The notes beneath the pieces are model-generated. The model saw only the letters and a list, made by a program, of their open reading frames with translations. It had not been told where the DNA came from and did no database searches. From Brachycybe producta (lineage: Eukaryota > Arthropoda > Diplopoda > Playtdesmida > Andrognathidae): a stretch of DNA of 64,000 bases. Shown here one piece after another: positions 24,279-35,369 of this stretch. Within the stretch, counting starts at the first letter, position 1; every line of letters begins with the position of its first letter. The stretch is from positions 1,588,050 to 1,652,049 of the forward strand of contig JAUPFP010000002.1 in assembly GCA_036925085.1 (NCBI GenBank). The letters run 5' to 3'. The position numbers and the translations under genes are program-made.

Positions 24279-24838
24279 AGCCGTACATTCTCACATGTGG
24301 AGTTCATGAGGAAGATGGCCTAGGTGGCTCTGACACCTTATCGAAATCCAGTGGGACCAGTGATGCTGAGTCCCAGGCTGATAGGACAGTGGAGGATGAT
24401 AATGTTCTTCCGGGACCGTCCAGTCGGCCTGGCTTGGCTAGTGAGTCTACCGACTCTGAGGCAGAGGATGCACCTCAGCCCCGGTATAACCTCCGTCTGA
24501 GGAAACTGAAGGCTTTTGAGGTAGTGCAAGCTTCCTCTGAGGCACCAGTGGACGCCAGAGATCTACAGGGAATTTATATGTCCCTGCCTTGTTGGGAAAG
24601 AGCAGGCCGAACCCTGGATTGGGATGATGGCCTGGTGCAGAAGAACAAGAACTGGGCGCCCAGAGACCCCTGGACGGGACACTGCCTGTCTGTCACGGAC
24701 AGATGGCGGTCGCCCAAAGAGAACTGGATGGAGAAATCTGTAATGCCCAGCTGCAGACTTAATGGTAAGTCTGCGGATAAAGTTTCCGACCATGATCTTT
24801 CTCCTGCATCGATGTTGGCCGTTCTTCCGGCGATATAA
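24248..24838 (+). pseudogene. Gypsy B integrase tail and acidic region
   Basis: A 196-residue frame starting with RDRYYTDNLKPY, the end of the integrase C-terminal domain. An acidic Ser/Asp-rich stretch follows (ESTDSEAEDAPQPRYNLRLR). The PRYNLRLRK segment is commonly seen after gypsy integrases. It probably marks the end of Pol. Confidence 0.5.
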
Positions 24839-24839
24839 G

Positions 24840-26065
24840 CGGCTAAGCACCATCCTGTTTAGAAAAGTAAACAGGGACGGTTGTTTGCCGCTAGTTGGCT
24901 CCTGAAACGTTTGTTTCACCGGAGGAAACGAAAAAATGCAGGATCACTGGGTGCCAAAAGAAAACTGGTAGCTCCGGCAAGCCAAAGCCGGCTAGAATTG
25001 GCTAGCCTGGCTGAGGAAAGCCGGAGGCTGGCATGGACACTACGGAGGTTTCCGTGGTGCACATCACTAGGCAGTGGAGAGGCCGATGTACCCTCTCTTC
25101 AGAGGAATCTATGGAGTCTGAAGGGAGAGGAAAGGCCTCCCCGGGTAAATGGTCGATGACCGGATCCCAGGAGGGTACTCCCACCATTCAAGGGAGTCCT
25201 CTAGACATTGACCCTTTGGGGAAAACTGAAGAGGACCGACTTCATCGGTTAGACAAAAGTCAGAAATACCAGACGCCGTCGGAAGGTTTTCTGTCCGTTC
25301 CGGTCCGGTCCTGCTAGGTACGCTGCACGGATGAAAGCTCTTACTGAGAGAGAGGCTCAGCTTAAGAGGAGGGAAGCTGCCATGGCATTGCTTATGCCGG
25401 CAGTAGGCCTTCTGGCTGAGGCCCATGCTCATCCTGAGGGTGCTCCAGGGGCTGCCTGGCCTGAAGACCAACCTCCTGCCGTGGGTTCGCCCGCAGCAGT
25501 GGCTGGTTCTTTGGGTAGGCAGTCGGACTCCCAAGAGGGACCGAAGAGTGGAGAAAAAGGCCAACCAGCCTTCAGTATCCACTCTTAGAAAGAGCACTCC
25601 AGTGAGTGGTGGTGGTGGTCAGGGACAAAATTGTCCCCGCCCTTTCACCCCACCAGTGGCCAGTCACCTGGTGGTGGAAAAGGCCAAGACCTCATTTGGA
25701 AGTCCGGCCAGGCTTCCCTTCAGGCAAGTGGAGCTATGAGGACCGTGTGTGGTACCACATGGCTCAAGCAACAATGTGCAAAGCTCGGATAAAGAAAGCT
25801 AAGCAGGTTGATCGCCGACAGGAGTTCGAGCCCCGGACCGCTCAGTTTCCGCCCCTGCGGGGAATGGGGACATGTTGGCCGGGAACCAGCCATATCATAC
25901 CCGTCAGGTAATGATGGCGTGGATGGATGGCAGGTCAATGCGAGAAGTTGATCTCGGTATACCTCCATCTTCCCCGAAGGTGGTCACGGTACCGAACCCG
26001 CGGGTTCGGTCGGTGGGAACTCTCCACCGGGTCAGCTCATCTTTACTTAGAGGCGGGGCAGCCCG
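24840..26065 (+). pseudogene. Gypsy B 3' region with ORF fragments
   Basis: Overlapping frames (24881-25159, 25033-25317, 25331-25588, 25425-25739) are basic and Pro/Ser-rich. One contains a short helical stretch, MKALTEREAQLKRREAAMAL. I recognise no family. They look like pieces of one decayed gene between Pol and the intact ORF at 26066. Confidence 0.35.
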
Positions 26066-26833
26066 GTGGGGATAGTTAATGTTCATACCAAACGTGGTCC
26101 CGTGCCTTCCATTGGAAGGACACCCTTCTCTCCAGGTCTTGACAAGGGGTTCGTTGCGACCCTAGGACCAGAGGAGAAAGCCAGGTCTCCCCAGCCCATT
26201 GGCAAAAGACGACGCCTTGGAGCCAGTCCTCCGTATTCAGAAGAAGAGGTCTTTCTGAATAACCGACTTGGTCTGTGGCAGGACCAGTCGGGAATGGAGG
26301 GGTTCCAATACCTTGGTTATTACCATTTGGGAGAGCCTCTCCCGGTACCATGGGTGCCGTTGTTACCGTCATTTAGCATGCGATATGTGCTTGCTTTTGG
26401 CGGTAGAGACTATCCGGTGTTGTTGGTCGTCAACCCGGTAAGGAGATGCTTTGCAATTTTGGATGTGATGGGGACAGGAGCTGGATTGGTTCGTCTAGTC
26501 CAGCTCGCGGCACCATATGTCCAGCATCTCCTTGGCTGCGACTTAGAAGAGATGGTTGGAGAATTTGTTATCCAACTGCTACGAGGGAGCGTGTCTGATC
26601 TCGCAGCCGCCCTCGTAGATCTTCTAACGAGTCGGACCCTCCATAAGGGTCCGCAGCTTGCCACTCTGGCCATCGATGTGTTTCGAATGCAGGAGGAGGC
26701 AAGGCTCAGGGGCACTGAGTTCGATATTGGAGGCGGGTGGCATAACACCCGGATGTGCCTGTGGTGGGTACGTCGGTGGATATCGGAGTGGATGGGCACT
26801 CCGGTGGTTCCACCGCCGATGAATTCAGCCTGA
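26066..26833 (+). CDS. Unrecognised 255-residue ORF in gypsy B 3' region
   Basis: The longest uninterrupted frame downstream of the gypsy B integrase. The N-terminus is basic (GKRRRLGASPP). The middle has a hydrophobic beta-like segment (YVLAFGGRDYPVLLVVNPVR) and then amphipathic helices. It lies just before the 3' LTR, where gypsy A also carries extra coding sequence. A distant resemblance to a protease fold with a degraded catalytic His is conceivable but unsupported. The function is unknown. Confidence 0.45.
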   Translation: MGIVNVHTKRGPVPSIGRTPFSPGLDKGFVATLGPEEKARSPQPIGKRRRLGASPPYSEEEVFLNNRLGLWQDQSGMEGFQYLGYYHLGEPLPVPWVPLLPSFSMRYVLAFGGRDYPVLLVVNPVRRCFAILDVMGTGAGLVRLVQLAAPYVQHLLGCDLEEMVGEFVIQLLRGSVSDLAAALVDLLTSRTLHKGPQLATLAIDVFRMQEEARLRGTEFDIGGGWHNTRMCLWWVRRWISEWMGTPVVPPPMNSA

Positions 26834-26913
26834 AGCTGAGTGGGGGTCACAGGTGCAATCCTTGCTGGCTCGACTGACCTAATCCCGGGGCGGATCAGGG
26901 AAGTTCAGAGGAT

Positions 26914-27330
26914 TGTGACGACCCAGTTTTGCTCCTTTGTTGGAGCAGAACTAAATCTCCTGTGTTGTCTGCTAGGCTAGCTTATTAGTTGCCAGGCAGA
27001 CGACAAAATAGCCAGCAAGGGTCACTGTCCCCCACTTAAAACTTTGCGCTCCATTTAGCTCCCCTCCACTTAGCCCTCATACTGGGGGGAGTGCTATTTG
27101 ATGAACGGTGGAACAGTAGGAACAAGGTGTCAATGTCGCTGTGCCCATTGATCTCTATGAAGATTTACTGTGTGCAACTATGTACTTTTTAAAAGTAAAT
27201 ATTAAATGAAAGTGGATTTATTTTCGAAAATAACTGAATAATTTAAGCGAGTAATTCGGAATCACTCGCGTAATTTTGTAGAATGAAGATTTTTTCATTC
27301 TACATAGGCCTAAAATTCAGAATGCAAAAT
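26914..27330 (+). repeat. 3' LTR start of gypsy element B
   Basis: TGTGACGACCCAGTTTTGCT follows a purine-rich stretch and closely parallels the LTR start TGTGGCAACCTGGTCTGCTC at 58323. Both continue into a short palindrome and later CACTGTCCCC. The right boundary is not clear, so the end given is approximate. Confidence 0.55.
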
Positions 27331-27380
27331 GCGTATTTTTTGGTCCACTAAGCCTACCACTAATTGAATTATTATTTTTA

Positions 27381-27395
27381 GTATTATTATTATCA

Positions 27396-27435
<40 letters not shown>

Positions 27436-27437
27436 CA

Positions 27438-27492
<55 letters not shown>
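27381..27492. repeat. ATT/TTA microsatellite
   Basis: A nearly pure trinucleotide run of ATT with two TCATC interruptions. The surrounding DNA is AT-rich without genes. Confidence 0.95.
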
Positions 27493-27494
<2 letters not shown>

Positions 27495-28600
27495 TAATAA
27501 GATATTAGGATGTTAAATAATGATTGATGAATGTAACTTTTTGGTATTATTTACTTGTTTCATATGGTATAAACATTTCTTTCAACATTTCACATGGCCC
27601 TTACTTTGAAGTATTATATAACCCCACCTCTTCCAATAAACAGAAGTAAAATTCAGCAAACTAGGGGAATTATAAAAAGTCTTTGCCTAAATTTGCTCTT
27701 AGACTGTATTTATACAAACAGACACAATTCTAGATAGGCCTATCTGTAACATAGGCCTACACAGTCTGGATTTCTCCATGACTTTTCAACATTTAGCTCC
27801 CACCCTGGTTTATCATTTAACTCTATTGTTAAAAATCTTTCCCTCTTATGAAACTTGAAAGGAAAGTAATTTCTCCCCTCATAGTTTACAAAAGACTTTT
27901 AAGGTGTCTTGAGTACCATGTTATTCATATTCCATGTTTATTCACATTAGAAGTTTTTCATGTTTTATGTATTTTTTGAGTTTTTACATGCATTTATGCA
28001 TTTTTTTAGTTTGTTTTTATGGGAATATTACTCTTGTAATGTCCTTATGTTTTTTTTTAATTTAAATTATTTGATAGGCATGTTATAAATATTCTGAACT
28101 GATATAATGTTTGTTTTAACATTTAGCTATTAGTTGTTTTTAGAGTTAAGGCCTATGCAGATTATACTTATGTATTCTTTTTATTTTTTGTTGCATAGAG
28201 CTCAAGTTTATTCTCACACTTCTAAAGTTGCATTTAAGTCCCTCCTTTTTCAATAAAGGCCCAATTACATTAATTATAAAAATACTGGTGGTTGCCTTTT
28301 CAAAGGAAGTTAGGCTGATTTATAATACTACCATTTATCTTGTATTAATCGTCACATTGTTTCTTGTTAACAATATTGAAATTATATGTGGGTTGTATAA
28401 ATTGAATATTTTTTTGAAAGGGAAAATGTTCTCCACCACTTCCAGTTCACATTAGAGAATGTATTTAAGATCCCCAACTTAAATATATTTTCTTATGGTC
28501 ATAAATTTATCACTCAACTTTTTATATAAAATTGTCGAGCTCACATGCAAATAAGCTTAATTGTACTAAAAGTTCATCTACCAATCACAAGGTTCCAATG
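27493..28600. other. AT-rich non-coding DNA
   Basis: T-rich DNA with no coding potential I can support. A 75-codon frame at 28228 has no recognisable features. It may belong to the repeat that continues to about 29800. Confidence 0.5.
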
Positions 28601-28620
28601 ATTCTCTATGAGAGAAGATT

Positions 28621-28740
28621 TGTATAAAAAGGCCAACATTTTGGCAAATAAGTATTGAATCCAGCATTGGACTTGGAACAAGAACATCTCTCTCTGGAAC
28701 ACTTTGTGGACGCTGGACTTGGTAAGCTGACAACTATTAG
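28621..28740 (+). promoter_or_regulatory. Core-promoter-like TATA with downstream donor site
   Basis: GTATAAAAAGG at about 28623 is followed about 100 bp later by GGACTTGGTAAGC, a good splice-donor match, and by AATAAATAAAAA near 29774. This resembles the 5' end of a transcription unit or an LTR. I found no protein linked to it. Confidence 0.3.
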
Positions 28741-28937
28741 TAATTTATATGGGAACACTTGTGTAAGTAACTGATGGTAACCAGAAACTAAGAAGCCACA
28801 ATCATAAGATTGGCAGTTTCTTGTTAATGGACATTATCTTGGTAAAAACACAAGTTACCCTGACTTTGCTCATAGCCTCATTCTGAGGGTAACCTGTGTT
28901 GGCCTAAAAAAAGAACTTAGAACCTTCTTATTGCTAT

Positions 28938-29283
28938 AGCCTGACAGTTTTCTTAGGTACATGAGAAGCCATAAGCACCAAAGTGGTTTATTGTTAAAGG
29001 ACACATAAGTTGCTATGATCTTTGATCATCGGTTCTTTTTGTCTAATAGCAAGTTAGCCATGAAACAGTGATTTTTGGTTCCTTTTTGCCTGAAATTTCT
29101 TTGGGTAAAACACTGAGAAAGAGGTCTTTTAAGTGTTAAAAGCCTGACAGTTTTGTTGAGCACATGAGAAGCCATAATCATCAAAGTGGTTTATTGTATA
29201 GACATATAAGTTGCTATGATCTTTGATCATCGGTTCTTTCTGTCTAACGACAATTTAGCCATGAAAAACTGATTGTCGGTTCT
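28938..29283 (+). repeat. Direct duplication of about 143 bp
   Basis: 28938-29082 and 29141-29283 are close copies, sharing AGCCTGACAGTTTT, CATGAGAAGCCATAA and TTGCTATGATCTTTGATCAT. The spacing is 203 bp. A weaker third copy may begin near 28785. Confidence 0.8.
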
Positions 29284-30300
29284 TCTAGCTTGTTCATTAT
29301 CTGGAGTAACACAAATTTGACGGGTGAAATAAACACCTATTGGTCAAACTCAGGTTATTGTGACAGCCAACCATATCTTCTAAATGAACTACTGGAGGCT
29401 TCTGTTGTAAGTGGTTGAATATTTTCTTTCAATTTTAATTGGGTCTATTTAGTTAGAAATTCCCAACCAAGAAAGCTACCTTTAAAATTACTCTTAAAAA
29501 AATGGGACCTTAACATAATTTATAATTTAGTTTGAACACTTATGCATTGTGCATTGGTCTATTTTTTGTCTCCCTCTCTTTTTCCCTTTTATGTGGTTGT
29601 ATTCTTATTGGACCTGAACAGCTTTGCACCCTTTTGCCTGAAGCCTTATAATGCCCAAACCTATGATACTACTTGTTTGAACTTTTCTCATATATTAAGT
29701 TGAATCCTAACTTTTCTTTTAAAGTTGTATGTCATTTGTCTTATTGCCAAATTTATAATCTTGAAATATTCGAATAAATAAAAATTTATGTTTTATATAA
29801 AAGTCAAGTTGATTGGAATTACTATAGATCTTCATTGATCTCAAGAACCTGAAGGTTTTAGAAAAAATGTTGGCTTTCTCATAAACAAAGGTGTCTTCCC
29901 TTAGAGAACTGCTAACAATTTATTCAATTATTTTTGAAAATACATATACTTTCATTTTGTTTTTTGTGCAAATAAAAAACCTCCTGCGCCCCCCCCCCCC
30001 GCAGTTGCGGGTCTGGCGGTTCTCTAGCTACGCCCCTGAAGGCAATACATAAAAGCACATGTAATTTTCTATTTTTATTGTTCTAAATTGTTTTAACAAT
30101 AGGTCTTCAAATGTTTGTGGGACGGTTTTTTTTGGTCCAATGGGTTTTAACATGGGAGTTAAAATAGAAAGACCTCTTCAAAACTTATGTAAAGTGAGCA
30201 ATTAAAGAACAATACTTTTTATTGCATGTTGAGTACATTTTAAGTATCTTCATTGAGCTATTGTGAGAATATTTCTTGCAAGTTTAGTAGCACCATATTG
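29284..30300. other. AT-rich non-coding DNA with a C run
   Basis: No gene seen. It contains AATAAATAAAAA at about 29774 and a run of cytosines at 29989-30000, followed by CGCAGTTGCGGGTCTGGCGG. Confidence 0.5.
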
Positions 30301-30390
30301 AGACGTTTTGGGCCCGCCACTTTTTATTAATTTAGTGCCGTTTTAGTTTGGGTTTTTTAACTTTGTATGCACCTTGTAATTTGTAGCTTC

Positions 30391-30684
30391 TGGGACACTC
30401 GGTACTCATAGGTACCGAGTGACCCAGATTCTATTTTTAACTTGACCTTATCGTTCTCCCCTCATAGTCTTATGCTATTGTTCTCTACTTCCACTTGAGT
30501 GGATTTTATTACTTTTTACTTCAGTTTTTTGCGTTTTTCTTTTCCCCTTTTAATAGGAGATGAGTCATCATTTTGGCCAAAGAGACCAATCCATTGATTG
30601 GTCTATTTGGGCCCAAACTTTATTTCGTCCAATCAGAGAAATGTGTCCTGAGAATCCGACTTCTGGATTCTCAGGGTATAAATA
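30391..30684 (+). promoter_or_regulatory. Hairpin cluster upstream of a TATA box (LTR-like)
   Basis: Three hairpins precede TATAAATA (30677-30684). One is a 15-bp stem with one mismatch (30391-30405 with 30412-30426). One is a 9-bp perfect stem (30583-30591 with 30596-30604). One is an 11-bp perfect stem (CCTGAGAATCC, 30647-30657, with 30665-30675) ending one base before the TATA box. The pattern resembles the LTR promoters elsewhere in the window. It may be a solo LTR, but I could not fix its ends. Confidence 0.45.
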
Positions 30685-31133
30685 GAGACGTGTTTTTATG
30701 TTTGTTAAGCATTCTTTAAAGATCGAACCTATGCCCAATTTTGGCTAGGTTCTTGCACATTATTTCAAAATGTGATTATTATTTTTATGTTAAAACCAAG
30801 TTATCATTTCACCTATTTTTATAAGTGAAATATATTTTCAATTTTCTATTTAAACTACAATGGCGATTCTAATTATTTTCGAGATCAATTATTTCGCGAC
30901 TGTGCAATTCATCACTTTGTTACAGCTCTACACAATTTGGATACTCCAAGTCTTCAACAGGTGCAATCCTGCAACATCGAAATCGTGAGTATATTTACAT
31001 TCCTTTCAAGGGTAAATTTACGGATGCAAGTCCGAGAAGTACAGAGACAAAAGATCCTCAAAACTGTGAGTCTTTATAAAAGACTAGTGAGGACATTAAA
31101 TAGACGTTATATTGGTCTAGTCCTCCCGGGCCG

Positions 31134-31194
31134 ATAGAATTGGTGACTTAGCCAATCACCTATTAAAGGTGATTGGCTAAGTCACCAATTCTAT
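31134..31194. repeat. Perfect 28-bp inverted repeat
   Basis: The arms 31134-31161 and 31167-31194 are exact reverse complements, separated by ATTAA. The arm starts ATAGAATTGGTGACTTAGCC. It could form a cruciform or RNA hairpin. Confidence 0.9.
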
Positions 31195-31199
31195 TCTCG

Positions 31200-32157
31200 C
31201 TCGTATCATTTAAAAAGAGCAGATTCTATCCGGGGAAAAAGGTCCATCACAATAGTAACACTCTAGTAACACTCATTTGTCTTACGGGCATCTTGTCTCA
31301 TGGACATCTCCTCAAAACAACAAGATGGAGGACGTGCATCTAGACTCTTAATCCTAGAACAAATGAAGTCGGTACCAGTATACAGAAAGGCAATCCCTTC
31401 TTGCACTATCCTTTTTTTCAATGAATAAATTAACGTACATTTTCTATTGTCTTAAAAGAGGTGACGGTCCAAGGCAGGTTGATGTAAGGCATCGGATGCG
31501 CCGGCAACCTGTACCCAGATCCTACCTCCTACGGTTTTTTTGCTGTGTTCAACAGAGCCGATCTTGGGTGCACGTCTTTGATACAAACTCGTGTTACAGT
31601 TGACTGTGAAAAAGTTTACACCCTCCGGAAGTAAACTTCTAGAGTATTCATGCAGGCTTGGATTAACACTTTAGGGGGCTCTGTGCCAAGTAGAACCTGG
31701 AGAGCCCTTAGTTCCCCAATGAATGATTATGAATCCTGTACACATCGATTGCATGGACATCAATTTCAAGCACTGCATTCTGGTTATTGTCATTGACATT
31801 GCTTATACTTAATAACTGTTCTAGTGTATTTCAAGAAATGACGTAATTTTCTGGACGTTCTGTACCACAAAACGTTATTTGCTGCTTTTTTTGTTCTTTT
31901 AGCTTTCTCTTGAGAGCACCACTAAGATATTTTCGCAGCATTATCCAGGCTAACGGTACCATCTGCAGATACGAAGTATTTCCGGTTTGCCAAAAGTAAA
32001 GGTTGCATTAATTTATAAGCACGGGCTGTCGGACAATCTTTCATTCTACCAGCATCTCTAGCAGCGCATATCGGGTACAATAAATAAACAGACGGGGATT
32101 TCATTAGGGAATTTTTAGTTTAGTTTAGGATAAATTTTATGGAAAAACATAAAAATA
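31200..32157. other. Non-coding DNA
   Basis: I see no gene, RNA or clear element. Short frames at 31421 (plus) and 31922-32104 (minus) lack recognisable features. Confidence 0.5.
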
Positions 32158-32771
32158 CTAGTGGGGGGGGGGACCCGTCATAAATGACGGGAGCCTAATT
32201 CACAGGCAAATTGTTCCCAGCATTAGAATTTATTTTCCTCCGCCTTTTTATGACGTCAGACCAAGTAACAAACCAATTAGAAATTGAAAAGGGCGGAGCA
32301 TGTGACATCAAACCAAGTAACAAAGCAATTAGAAATTGATGACGTTCATAAAAGGGCAGAGCAAAACAAATTCTAATGCTGGGCACAATTGCCCGTGATA
32401 AATTCTAGTTTATTTTGGTACTATTATCCCCTCCCCTTTTTATATTTGAAAAAGAAAATGAGCTTTTCATTTTCTCTGGTGTGTGCATGCGCGTCTTTTG
32501 TTCCTTTTTTACTCCTTTCATTTCAATTTCAGTTTCCCCCTCCCCCTTTTTCTCCATGTTTCTCTCCCCCCTCTACCCTTTCCAACCTTTTTCCCCCTCT
32601 CCAATTTAATATCATGGGGTTCTTGGATGGGGAGAGTGCAACATAATGTTGACCTTGAGAAAAAGTGGTTCATTTAAATTTATTTAAATTCCGATGTGCT
32701 TACACGTTTTTGCCCTTGTTTGTACAGCGTTACACATACAGAGACAGACTTGGATTAAAATATATAATTGA
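32158..32771 (-). mobile_element. Non-autonomous Helitron-like element, copy b
   Basis: On the minus strand it begins TCAATTATATATTTTAATCC and ends with the hairpin CCCGTCATTTATGACGGG followed by CTAG and T. The internal blocks match copy a in reverse order (AAATGAGCTTTTCATTTTCT, GACGTCAGACCAAGTAAC), with one block duplicated at 32280-32345. No helicase gene is present. Confidence 0.75.
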
Positions 32772-33684
32772 AATATAATATGTTCACAAAATAAATATGA
32801 CAAGTCGAAGTGATGTATTTGTAGGACAGGTGGGGGCCCCTAAACCTCGGGGGCCCCTGTGTATAGCCAGTGCCAGATTAAGGTGGGTGCTATTGATGCT
32901 GCAGCATTAGGCCGATTCCTGAAATAGGCCCAGATGAAAACAGACGACGACTTTAAACAGTTTACATAGGTGGCTGGTGGCATTATTTTTAAAGAAAATC
33001 GCGAGTAAGTCAGTCTGAGTGTGCATGTACTGTGAGTGTAGAATGCACATGCACCAATGCCAAAAATAAATAGGCCTTTTTTGCACTGCAGCATCAGGCC
33101 CAATTTTGTCTTAATCTGGCCCTGTGCATGACACAGTTGGCACATGCCTTAATACGGGCCTGTATTCATGACTTGTTTAATGTACTGTAAAAGTCTCTTT
33201 GTATAAAAAAAATTGCAATGTGTTCACTATAAGAACGTTACATATCGTAAATCCTAGTGTTTACAAATGTTCCTCTTATATTAAAGAGAATATTTCCTCC
33301 AGAAATTTCTTGTCAAGAATATATTCAACGATTACCAAAACCGATTTTTAAAATTTAAAATAAGTGATTAATATAATTTAAAAAAATAAAAATCAGTTGA
33401 CTTCATTTAAATGAACTTTATCAGATAGATGCGCCACCAAACAACAGGCATTGGCAACAAAACTTGCCCCAAAGTATACTCTTCTATTCAAACTCTGATG
33501 TGTTGTCACTTTACATTACTTTCATTTATTTGAATGTACCATGGATATATATTATATATTAATGTATATTTGGATATATATTAATATTTAAATTATTCCA
33601 CATAACAACATGGAAGGCTGTATTGACTAGAATATGGATAGGGAATACATGTTGTAACACACTGTAAATCGTGATCCCGCCAAA
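32772..33684. other. Non-coding DNA before the Polinton
   Basis: No gene seen. A stretch around 32970 (CTGGTGGCATTATTTTTAAA) resembles 19565 (CCTGGTGGCATTATTTAAAA), so part is a dispersed repeat. The rest is AT-rich. Confidence 0.5.
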
Positions 33685-33690
33685 ACCATA
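33685..33690. other. 6-bp target-site duplication, left copy
   Basis: ACCATA lies directly before the left terminal inverted repeat and recurs at 51084-51089 directly after the right one. Confidence 0.9.
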
Positions 33691-33817
33691 AGTAGTATAG
33701 GAAAAGTCATTTCTGCACCACTTTTCTCCATAGACTACTATGGTGACCTCATTTCGAGCTCCACATTCCAATCTCCCATAGACTCTCATTGAGTCATTTC
33801 TGCACCACCCGTTTTAA
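33691..33817 (+). repeat. Polinton left terminal inverted repeat
   Basis: It begins AGTAGTATAGG and is the reverse complement of 50957-51083 with one C/T difference at the CACC/TCG position. It contains two direct copies of AGTCATTTCTGCACCAC and the short palindrome CCATAGACTACTATGG. These ends would serve as integrase sites and protein-primed replication origins. Confidence 0.95.
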
Positions 33818-33858
33818 AGTCATTTTAATGCTTCATCAGAGAGAAAAAACTTTGACCC

Positions 33859-34412
33859 AGTTTTCATAGAGGGAAAAAATAATAGTCAACAACATGTTTT
33901 TTTTGTATTGCCTGTTGTTTTTAACTCATAATTTATTTCCTGCTTAAATTCTATAAAGAGAAATAACACAAAGCAAGGTTACTTGACCACTTATTTTTAT
34001 ACAATTTATGATTATAAAAAACCTGTTTGTTTACACATTTTCTGTACTGTAGTTTTTATGTATTGAAGGTAAGTCATTTAATTCCATCAGCTGAAATATA
34101 ATATTGTATTCTTGTCTACAACACTTTTTCCTCACTTGTTTTTTCATGCCTCATAGAATAACAATGAGTCATTTCTATGGCATGGCAATCAATGTCAACC
34201 AGTTTTCATGCAGTGTTTCACAAAATACTTAATTATGTATTCTTTTCATGAAAGGGAAAAAAGGATAGTCAAAAACACTTTTTGTATCTCCTGTTTTTAA
34301 CTAATTTATTTCCTGCTTTTAAATAAATTCTATAGAGAAATAACAAAACAAGGTTACTTGACCACTTATTTTTTATACAATTCATGACCATAAAAACTTG
34401 TTTATTTGTTTC
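33859..34412 (+). repeat. Subterminal direct duplication in the Polinton
   Basis: About 33859-34045 and 34232-34412 are similar copies. They share GGTTACTTGACCACTTATTT, AATTTATTTCCTGCTT and TTCTATA.AGAGAAATAAC-like text. No gene is present. Confidence 0.75.
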
Positions 34413-34725
34413 AGTTTATATTATCATTGTAAGTTTTGTATGAAAATAAAATGAGGAAACCTGATATGAATTTAAAATGAATGTTTAATGGCTTCTGTTT
34501 TTAGAGATGATGATTATCAATGTGTCTCAAACTTTTCATTATTATTTAAAGAAAAACCAGCTTCTTGTTTTGAAGTTTTAATCATATGTAGTCCAAGGTT
34601 GTTTTTTTATTTTGTGATTAATTAGTGATTTTATATTGTATTTTGTTTTTTAAATTAATTTTAAAAACAGCCTTGGTATGTTATCTATTATTGAATTTTT
34701 TGGGGTTATGTGAAAAATGGTTTAC

Positions 34726-34733
34726 TATAAAAG
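34726..34733 (+). promoter_or_regulatory. TATA box of the small acidic gene
   Basis: TATAAAAG lies 54 bp before the ATG at 34780, a spacing that would give a short 5' untranslated leader. Confidence 0.6.
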
Positions 34734-34779
34734 AAACCAATTTTCACTTATTTACAACACATTCATCTTTTCTAAAAAT

Positions 34780-35292
34780 ATGGAAGCACCACAAATGAAG
34801 ACAAAGGAAGAAAAGAAAAAAGGTAAATATATATTTTTAAAAATAAACAATCATTTTTGTAATGTTTTTTTTCTTATTTTTTTTTTCTTTCTAGGTGAAG
34901 CAAAGATATTCATCAACGATGGCCACCAGCTGCCTACAATCAGTCAGCTAGAGGAAGCTGCTCAAGAAATGAGGCAACGGCTTGAGGACATCGAGGATTT
35001 CATTGAAGAAAGCGAGGAATCACATAAAATGGATGTTGATGCTGGAGAAAAAGACATCAACGATATCAAAGACCCGGATGATGCGGATAAAGCCACCATT
35101 GATGGGATGAATCCTTTAGAACTTGATGGTGAGGATTGGGAGTTGGAGACGTATTCGAAGGAGGAAATTGCAGCAATGGAGGAGGCTGCAAAAATGGCCG
35201 AAGTGGCCAAAAAAATAGCTCAGCAAGAGTGGAGGGAGAAAATTCGCCAACAGGATAAGCTGTGGATAGCTTTTCACAATGCAAAAATTTAA
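34780..35292 (+). CDS. Small acidic coiled-coil protein of the Polinton, one intron
   Basis: The first gene inside the left end. Exon 1 (34780-34822) has a Lys/Glu-rich start. A 72-bp intron (34823-34894, GTAAAT to a T-rich tract and CTAG) follows, then exon 2 runs to TAA at 35290. The spliced product would be about 146 residues. It is rich in Glu and Asp, with helical stretches such as EEAAQEMRQRLEDIEDFIEE. I recognise no family. The intron is a multiple of three and open, so an unspliced message would add a Phe-rich hydrophobic insert. The TATA box at 34726 and AATAAA-like sites after the stop make it a plausible independent transcript. Confidence 0.6.
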   Translation: MEAPQMKTKEEKKKGKYIFLKINNHFCNVFFLIFFFFLGEAKIFINDGHQLPTISQLEEAAQEMRQRLEDIEDFIEESEESHKMDVDAGEKDINDIKDPDDADKATIDGMNPLELDGEDWELETYSKEEIAAMEEAAKMAEVAKKIAQQEWREKIRQQDKLWIAFHNAKI

Positions 35293-35369
35293 TCGTTTTT
35301 TTATTTTGTGTAATGTTTTTAATATTTTTAGCTATTGTGTTTATTTTTTTTATTTTTTTTGTTTTGCTT

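Larger units (their letters stand above)
19733..26913 (+). mobile_element. Ty3/Gypsy retrotransposon B, internal region, decayed
   Basis: The order is leader, Gag zinc knuckle, protease, RT, RNase H, integrase, extra ORFs, then LTR start at 26914. It is more GC-rich than its surroundings. The leader starts TTTTGGGGAAGTTCCGCGAG and resembles 58769-59000, which follows a related LTR. Gag capsid sequence is missing between leader and knuckle. Stops (22502 TGA, 23758 TAA) and a deleted integrase H2C2 domain show decay. I did not find an intact 5' LTR. Confidence 0.85.

Noticed and set aside
26066..26833. A Ulp1-type protease in the gypsy B 3' ORF
   Set aside because: A hydrophobic strand followed by Asp is suggestive, but the His-Trp and Cys motifs are absent.
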